This document shows positions 33,758 through 37,936 of a stretch of DNA of 37,936 nt, piece after piece. Within the stretch, counting starts at the first letter, position 1; every line of letters begins with the position of its first letter. The stretch lies in the NCBI GenBank assembly GCA_024227565.1, contig JAAEUE010000274.1, positions 1 to 37,936 of the forward strand, written 5' to 3'. This DNA comes from Alphaproteobacteria bacterium. Lineage in GTDB: Bacteria > Pseudomonadota > Alphaproteobacteria > Rhizobiales > CAJQND01. A program made the position numbers and the translations under genes. The notes below the pieces were generated by a model. The model had not been told where the DNA came from and made no database searches. It worked only from the letters and a program-made list of their open reading frames with translations.

Positions 33758-34171
33758 TTAGCTCTCGCCCGAATAGCGCTGTTCGTAGTTGGTGTAGAGA
33801 AGGGCCAATACTGCCGCCGCGTGCCGGTCGGTCGCTTTACTCAATCGCTCGCAGTTTTCCAACGCGCCACGGAAATCCGCCGCGAGACTGGCATGATCTA
33901 CAACCCGTTTGCCGGAATCCGTCAATTGTCCGTGACCAGGTTCGCCTCGAATTATTCCTAGGTCACGCAACCAGTCCCACGACTTGTCATCCTCGGCGTG
34001 AAGTCTACCTACAATTTCGTTGACATCGGTCTCTTGGGGAAAGCGGGTGTTCAATCGACTGATGACCTGAAGGATTAGCAGGCTTCTGTCGTTTACGCTC
34101 TGATGGAGTTCGGACGACTGTTCATCGCCGTACTGCTCACCCTCACCTGCACCAGTCTTCCCGCGCGTCAT
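33758..34171 (-). CDS. Hypothetical protein, possible winged-helix
   Basis: 137 residues from ATG 34171. The N-terminus is acidic and Gln/Ser-rich and probably disordered. The middle, WLRDLGIIRGEPGHGQLTDSG, looks like the wing of a winged helix (L...GLI...GxGxLTxxG), followed by a helix with LENCERLSKATDRHAAAVLALL. I do not recognise a named family. It diverges from the LuxR-type regulator, which makes a regulatory or partner role possible. Confidence that it is a real gene comes from its length, normal codon use and isolated position, not from homology. Confidence 0.6.
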   Translation of the reverse strand: MTRGKTGAGEGEQYGDEQSSELHQSVNDRSLLILQVISRLNTRFPQETDVNEIVGRLHAEDDKSWDWLRDLGIIRGEPGHGQLTDSGKRVVDHASLAADFRGALENCERLSKATDRHAAAVLALLYTNYEQRYSGES

Positions 34172-34416
34172 AATCGCCTAAAGCTGAGACATCAAATATG
34201 TCTCTGTGTTTCCCACTCCCCGGGCGTGCGAACCACTACTTTGTTCGATTGTTTGTTCACAGTGTATATTTACATCTAGCAGTTGCAGAAGCACTTGATT
34301 TGAGCCAAAGTCAGCTCTCTGGCGAACGGTGGCACAAGATCGCATTCAGCGATCTAGCAAATGGACAAGTTATCTATTTTTCGCGCCTCGTTGAGGAGCG
34401 AAAGGGGTGTTTCCAC

Positions 34417-35316
34417 ATGGCCACCGAACAGAACACCATTCAGGTGCGAAGATCTGCTGAAATCAGAACGACGTTCAGTACGCGCTTCTTACTGCACGAA
34501 CTGCAGGATGCTGCGTGTAAATGTGACGATGCTGAATTCGCAAAATTTCAGCAAAAGTCGCTGAGGCATCTCTTGCCAGGCTTTGATCCAAAAGTTCTTA
34601 GTGTTTGCGTTCAGCAAATATCACAAGACGGGGTTTTTCTGGCTGCAGAATCGTTTCGGTCAGTGAACATCGATCCCAGTGCTGTTCTTCTCTACCGGGA
34701 GGTTCATTGCGATGATGATGTGTTCCCCCACAGTTGGGCCAACCCGGGAACCGCGGTGTTCAATACAGATTTCATGTCCCTCGATGAATGGAACGACACA
34801 CGGTTTTATCGGGAGTTTAAGTCGCCTCTGGGCCTCTACCACGCTGTGTTGCTGACCTATCAACTGCCATATGCAACTGAGAAGTTCATGAAGTTCGTCT
34901 ATGACAGCGGAGCTGGAAAGACCTTCTGTTCGAAGCTCACTAAAGATGAGATAGAATACGTCACCATGCCCTTCATGTACGCATGGCTGTACAAGTTTGG
35001 TTATATCGACAGATCGTCGTTCAGCCGGATCCTAAACTTGCTGACAAACATTACGCCCGTGCAGCTGTTTTTGCTGCGTGAGTTGGTCAACATACCCGTG
35101 TATCAAAACAAATCGGTCGCCCAGAAGTTCAAAATTTCCGGGCGCGTCGTGAACAATTATTTTGCCAACATATACGGTCAGATTTCGCACTTGTTACCCG
35201 ATCGTCCCTCACTGGACGCGAGAGCAGCACCACTGGTCGACCTTGTGCGGCATTTCTCTTTTTTGAACCTTGCCGGCTCACCGGTTATCGCGCGTACGGC
35301 AGGATTTGACGAATAG
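34417..35316 (+). CDS. LuxR-type helix-turn-helix protein with sensory N-terminal domain
   Basis: 299 residues from ATG 34417, which has GGAGCGAAAGGGG upstream; the open frame extends back to 34198 but that part is compositionally unlike coding sequence. The C-terminal SVAQKFKISGRVVNNYFANIY (about 238-258) aligns with the LuxR/NarL recognition helices (xVAxxLxISxRTVxxHxxxIY). The preceding FMSLDEWNDTRFYREFKSPLG and HAVLLTYQLPY resemble the PAS/GAF-like sensory region of orphan LuxR regulators. The DNA-binding core is divergent (Asn-Asn-Tyr instead of a Lys/Arg-rich face), so binding may be altered. Ligand and targets unknown. It is somewhat lower in GC than its neighbours. Confidence 0.7.
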   Translation: MATEQNTIQVRRSAEIRTTFSTRFLLHELQDAACKCDDAEFAKFQQKSLRHLLPGFDPKVLSVCVQQISQDGVFLAAESFRSVNIDPSAVLLYREVHCDDDVFPHSWANPGTAVFNTDFMSLDEWNDTRFYREFKSPLGLYHAVLLTYQLPYATEKFMKFVYDSGAGKTFCSKLTKDEIEYVTMPFMYAWLYKFGYIDRSSFSRILNLLTNITPVQLFLLRELVNIPVYQNKSVAQKFKISGRVVNNYFANIYGQISHLLPDRPSLDARAAPLVDLVRHFSFLNLAGSPVIARTAGFDE

Positions 35317-35341
35317 AGCTAGGGCATGCCCGGTTAGGCGA

Positions 35342-35959
35342 CTACGGCCCCATCCAATCCAGAGGGCAAATCTCTGCGCTGCGGCCTTCGAAGTTCCAGT
35401 TGCGGCCAAAAGCGCGGAAGCGCGATTTGTTGGCGCGGCTTACGATGATCTCAGGGGCAATCCAATATTGTGAGTTGTTGATCACCGTATGATTGCCAGG
35501 CGAAGTGCCCGGGATCGGCTCGATTTCGCCCTCAATGATCTTGGGGATCTTAAAGCGGCGCACATTGCCTTCCGTCTCATAGGTGATCGGCACCTGTTGC
35601 ACACCAAGAAACTTGCCAACCATGATCGAAAGTACCCGGGTGGTGCCCCTGGCACTGCCGGACATAATCTTGGTGATCGCCTTGAGCTGGTAGATATCGG
35701 CACGCTCATCCACGTAAACCGCTGCGGTCCAGTTGCCCCGGCTCATCATGCCTGGAATTTCCAAGATCAGGCCGAGGTTCAATCCAGCAAGCGGCACGTC
35801 GCCATAGTGGCCTTCATCGATCCGCACACCGCCCCAGGTCTGGCAATGCCCCTCCGTTGGCGGGTGCAAGCCCAGTGAGAGGACACACGGACAAAACACC
35901 GTGCAATTACAGCTCAACATCAGCTCGCCCTTAAGGGCCCAGGGTTCAATCGCAGCCAT
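35342..35959 (-). CDS. DUF1326 protein with Cys-rich N-terminus
   Basis: 205 residues from ATG 35959, with GGGAG 8 bases upstream; a longer frame reaches 36031 but overlaps the DUF2182 stop region. The N-terminus has C17-N-C19 and C23-P-C25, then C39, characteristic of DUF1326 and able to bind a metal. The remainder is a beta-rich domain (GMMSRGNWTAAVYVDERAD; ITYETEGNVRRFKIP). DUF1326 and DUF2182 genes are repeatedly neighbours in proteobacteria and are thought to act together in metal handling, though neither is biochemically defined. It lies 31 bases downstream of the DUF2182 gene in the same operon. Confidence 0.88.
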   Translation of the reverse strand: MAAIEPWALKGELMLSCNCTVFCPCVLSLGLHPPTEGHCQTWGGVRIDEGHYGDVPLAGLNLGLILEIPGMMSRGNWTAAVYVDERADIYQLKAITKIMSGSARGTTRVLSIMVGKFLGVQQVPITYETEGNVRRFKIPKIIEGEIEPIPGTSPGNHTVINNSQYWIAPEIIVSRANKSRFRAFGRNWNFEGRSAEICPLDWMGP

Positions 35960-35990
35960 TAAAAAGGCTCCCTTCCTTCGCTCACAAACG

Positions 35991-36821
35991 TTAGACGATT
36001 TGGCTGGCCAATAGGCCCACACCACCAGCAATCAAAACAACGCCCGTTCCATAAACCAGAGGTTTGGGGTTGGGTACTGTTTTTTCCAAGACCATAACTG
36101 TGGCCAGCGCAGCCATCCAGAACAAGTTCATCAAACCTGCAACAAACATCACCGCCATCAGCGCCCAACAGCACGCCAGACAGATCAGTCCTTGCTCGAG
36201 CCCCAACTTGAAAACACCAATCTCATCATCCTTCCAATTGGCCATAAACCAGGTAAAGGGCCTGCGGCACTTGGAGAGGCATTGATGTTTGGTCGGCGTA
36301 AACTGCCACGCCCCGGCGCCAATCAACACGGCGGCCCCCACAACAGGGTGCACCAGAAACATTTCGGGCGAGAGCGCTCCGAGCAAGGCAAGGGCGCCCT
36401 GGACCAAACCGGCGGCCACCGCAAACACGAGCCAAACAACCATATAGCCGGCAATCAGCACACTGGGGCTTACCACTGGCATCTGCTTGGCCTTGGCAGC
36501 TCCTGCAATGTCCATGTAGGTCGCCAACAAAGGGGCACCCGCTGGCAACATCATGGCAAATGCCATGGCTGACCACATCAACACCGCAAGCGCCAGGTCA
36601 GCAGAGGTCCAGGCACTGGCAGATACTGTACACAGGGAAATGATGAGCTGAACAGCATAAGAATTGCCCAAGCCTCCTGCCCCAGATTGTACGGCTGCCA
36701 TGGTGCCCAGGAACGCCCATCCGGCGGCTGTAAGAATGACAATCCCGGCCCAAGCCAACGGACGTGGGTCGTCTATTCGGCGGCGTAACCAGCCTTCATG
36801 ATAGGGATTTGTGTCACTCAT
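35991..36821 (-). CDS. DUF2182 integral membrane protein (putative metal-binding)
   Basis: 276 residues with about seven to eight membrane helices. The family signature is MWSAMAFAMMLPAGAPLLATY (near residue 90) plus a cytoplasmic or periplasmic loop with KHQCLSKCRRP (near residue 175), where the two cysteines and His could bind metal. The DUF1326 partner follows directly. Likely an inner-membrane component of a metal-linked process; which metal is not visible. GGAACCATC upstream of ATG 36821 gives a weak ribosome site. Confidence 0.88.
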   Translation of the reverse strand: MSDTNPYHEGWLRRRIDDPRPLAWAGIVILTAAGWAFLGTMAAVQSGAGGLGNSYAVQLIISLCTVSASAWTSADLALAVLMWSAMAFAMMLPAGAPLLATYMDIAGAAKAKQMPVVSPSVLIAGYMVVWLVFAVAAGLVQGALALLGALSPEMFLVHPVVGAAVLIGAGAWQFTPTKHQCLSKCRRPFTWFMANWKDDEIGVFKLGLEQGLICLACCWALMAVMFVAGLMNLFWMAALATVMVLEKTVPNPKPLVYGTGVVLIAGGVGLLASQIV

Positions 36822-36838
36822 GATGGAACCGCCGCGCC

Positions 36839-37618
36839 CTAACTGCCCTTGAAGTCAGCAGGACGTTTCTGCAGGAATGCATCGACACCCTCACGGAAAT
36901 CATCCGATGCTGCCAAACTACCTTGCAGCTTGCTCTCCAGGTCCAGTTGCTGGTCGAGAGTGTTGATGCCAGCGGCCGCTATCGCCTGCCGCGCGCTCAG
37001 ATAGGCCTTGGTGGGCCCTTTAGCCAACTTGGCAGCAATTTTGGCCGCCTCGTCCTGAAGCGCGTCATCGTCGATCACTTTCCAAATCATGCCCCAGCTT
37101 TCAGCTTGTTCAGCGCTTATAGGATCCGCCAGAAGCGCCATCCCGCGGGCTCTTGCAGGCCCCGCCAGCTTCGTCATTGACCAGGTGCCGCCAGCATCGG
37201 GTAACAGGCCAATGCGGGCGAAGGCTTGAAGGAAAGATGCGCCGCGCGCGGCGAGCACAATATCGCAAGCCAGCGCCACATTCGCGCCCGCGCCCGCAGC
37301 AATGCCGTTGACCGCGCAAATCACTGGGAACTTTGCGCTCGTCAGCCGCCGCACTAGTGGATTGAAATCGGTTTCAAGCGTGTAGGACAAATCAACGTCA
37401 CCGCTGAAATCAAGATCCGCAAGGTCTTGGCCCGCACAAAAGCCCCGGCCCTCGCCGGTGAGAATGAGAACGCGGGTTTCGGCGGCTTCAATCTTGTCGA
37501 GGCAGTCGCGGATTTCCGCGTGCATGGCGGCGGTCAAACTGTTGAGCTTGTCAGGACGGTTGAAGCTCAACTTCGCAATGGCGCCGTCTTGTTCATAAAG
37601 GATTGTTTCATAGGCCAT
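36839..37618 (-). CDS. paaG: Enoyl-CoA hydratase/isomerase, PaaG-like
   Basis: 259 residues of the crotonase superfamily. RGFCAGQDLADL is the PaaG form of the oxyanion-hole loop, INGIAAGAGANVALACDIVLAARGASF the second half of the active site, and IGLLPDAGGTW carries the catalytic Asp typical of PaaG (2-(1,2-epoxyphenyl)acetyl-CoA isomerase). The C-terminal LDLESKLQGSLAASDDFREGV is also like E. coli PaaG. No other phenylacetate genes are in the window, so the exact substrate is inference; a generic beta-oxidation hydratase remains possible. It lies 17 bases upstream of the DUF2182 start on the same strand, which may be incidental. Confidence 0.82.
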   Translation of the reverse strand: MAYETILYEQDGAIAKLSFNRPDKLNSLTAAMHAEIRDCLDKIEAAETRVLILTGEGRGFCAGQDLADLDFSGDVDLSYTLETDFNPLVRRLTSAKFPVICAVNGIAAGAGANVALACDIVLAARGASFLQAFARIGLLPDAGGTWSMTKLAGPARARGMALLADPISAEQAESWGMIWKVIDDDALQDEAAKIAAKLAKGPTKAYLSARQAIAAAGINTLDQQLDLESKLQGSLAASDDFREGVDAFLQKRPADFKGS

Positions 37619-37697
37619 TTGTCACGCGCTCCCGGCGAAATTTCGGGCACCCTAACAGACCCGGGAAAAGAGGCAAGCACACCCTCAATCACAAATG

Positions 37698-37725
37698 AAA
37701 AACGGCCGGACTCAAGGCCCGGCCG
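37698..37725 (-). terminator. Intrinsic terminator of the AGCS symporter gene
   Basis: Stem CGGCCGG (37703-37709) with CCGGCCG (37719-37725) around ACTCAAGGC; on the minus strand the stem is followed by TTTTT (37698-37702). Canonical terminator 37 bases past the symporter stop. Confidence 0.9.
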
Positions 37726-37762
37726 CTCAGGATGTTTGCTGCTCCGAAGAGCTGAAGGCAAT

Positions 37763-37936
37763 CTACTTGATCTTCTTGATCTCGCCGCTTGCCAACTTTT
37801 CTTGATAGTCAGCCACCAACTCTTTCACTTTCGGCATAAGCAGGTAAAGGCCGATGATGTTGGCGATGGCCATGGTGAAGATCATAGCATCTGAGAAGTC
37901 GATCACCGGACCCAGGCTCATGGATGCGCCGATAAC
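37763..37936 (-). CDS. Alanine/glycine:cation symporter (AGCS) family, C-terminal fragment
   Basis: 57 codons plus TAG; the gene runs off the right edge, so only its C-terminus is seen. IDFSDAMIFTMAIANIIGL followed by YLLMPKVKELVADYQEKL is the conserved last helix and cytoplasmic tail of the AGCS (DagA) family, sodium-coupled importers of alanine or glycine in the inner membrane. The lysine-rich end (GEIKKIK) is usual. Nothing abnormal is visible in the part present. Confidence 0.85.
   Translation of the reverse strand, partial: VIGASMSLGPVIDFSDAMIFTMAIANIIGLYLLMPKVKELVADYQEKLASGEIKKIK

Noticed and set aside
33741..33761. Tiny frame MMVSLR with a good AAGGAG site
   Set aside because: Only six codons, overlapping the end of the minus-strand gene; more likely a chance site or remnant than a gene.

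Overview
The window is a stretch of bacterial chromosome, moderately GC-rich, with dense short operons on both strands. Gene content and family flavour point to an alphaproteobacterium, most likely of the Hyphomicrobiales (Rhizobiales) type and perhaps marine. The main pointers are a sulfite reductase operon with DUF2849 and DUF934 partners, an Arg/Trp-rich secreted protein, a four-gene PhnD/PhnC/PhnE/PhnE transporter, a DUF1326/DUF2182 pair and a dimethylglycine-dehydrogenase-like flavoprotein. The order-level assignment is inference. There is no prophage, insertion sequence, CRISPR array or rRNA.

Layout. 0-5 kb: tRNA-Pro(GGG), two secreted proteins of unknown function, a flavodoxin-like protein, an HD-domain protein coupled to an M24 peptidase, and a convergent TauE/SafE exporter. 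5-13 kb is a sulfur neighbourhood: a solitary Flp-type pilin, an XRE-cupin regulator divergent from DUF2849-cysI-DUF934, then on the minus strand two rhodaneses, an O-succinylhomoserine sulfhydrylase, an AllA-like protein and an endonuclease/phosphatase-fold protein. 13-21 kb: an MBL hydrolase, a DMGDH-like enzyme, a GNAT, KatG, Ddl, a DUF3088 protein and a small Cys-rich secreted protein. 21.5-23.7 kb: a minus-strand pair of a membrane di-iron desaturase/hydroxylase and a PLP enzyme resembling amino-acid cyclases. 24-28 kb: 1-Cys peroxiredoxin, copper amine oxidase, GST, a small secreted protein and a GNAT gene with a nonsense codon behind a HAD gene. 29.5-33 kb: the Phn-type ABC transporter. 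33-37.9 kb: SagB-like nitroreductase, a small unknown, a LuxR-type regulator, DUF1326/DUF2182, PaaG-like isomerase and the end of an AGCS symporter.

Two observations stand out. First, the desaturase plus PLP-enzyme pair looks like a minimal arginine hydroxylase/cyclase cassette of the kind that makes enduracididine or capreomycidine-like residues, here without an antibiotic cluster around it. Second, a palindromic element overlapping a TATAGA -10 box recurs upstream of the sulfite reductase operon and both rhodanese genes, which suggests a local sulfur regulon; the adjacent XRE-cupin protein is the obvious candidate regulator. Both rest on motif reading by eye and need alignment or experiment.
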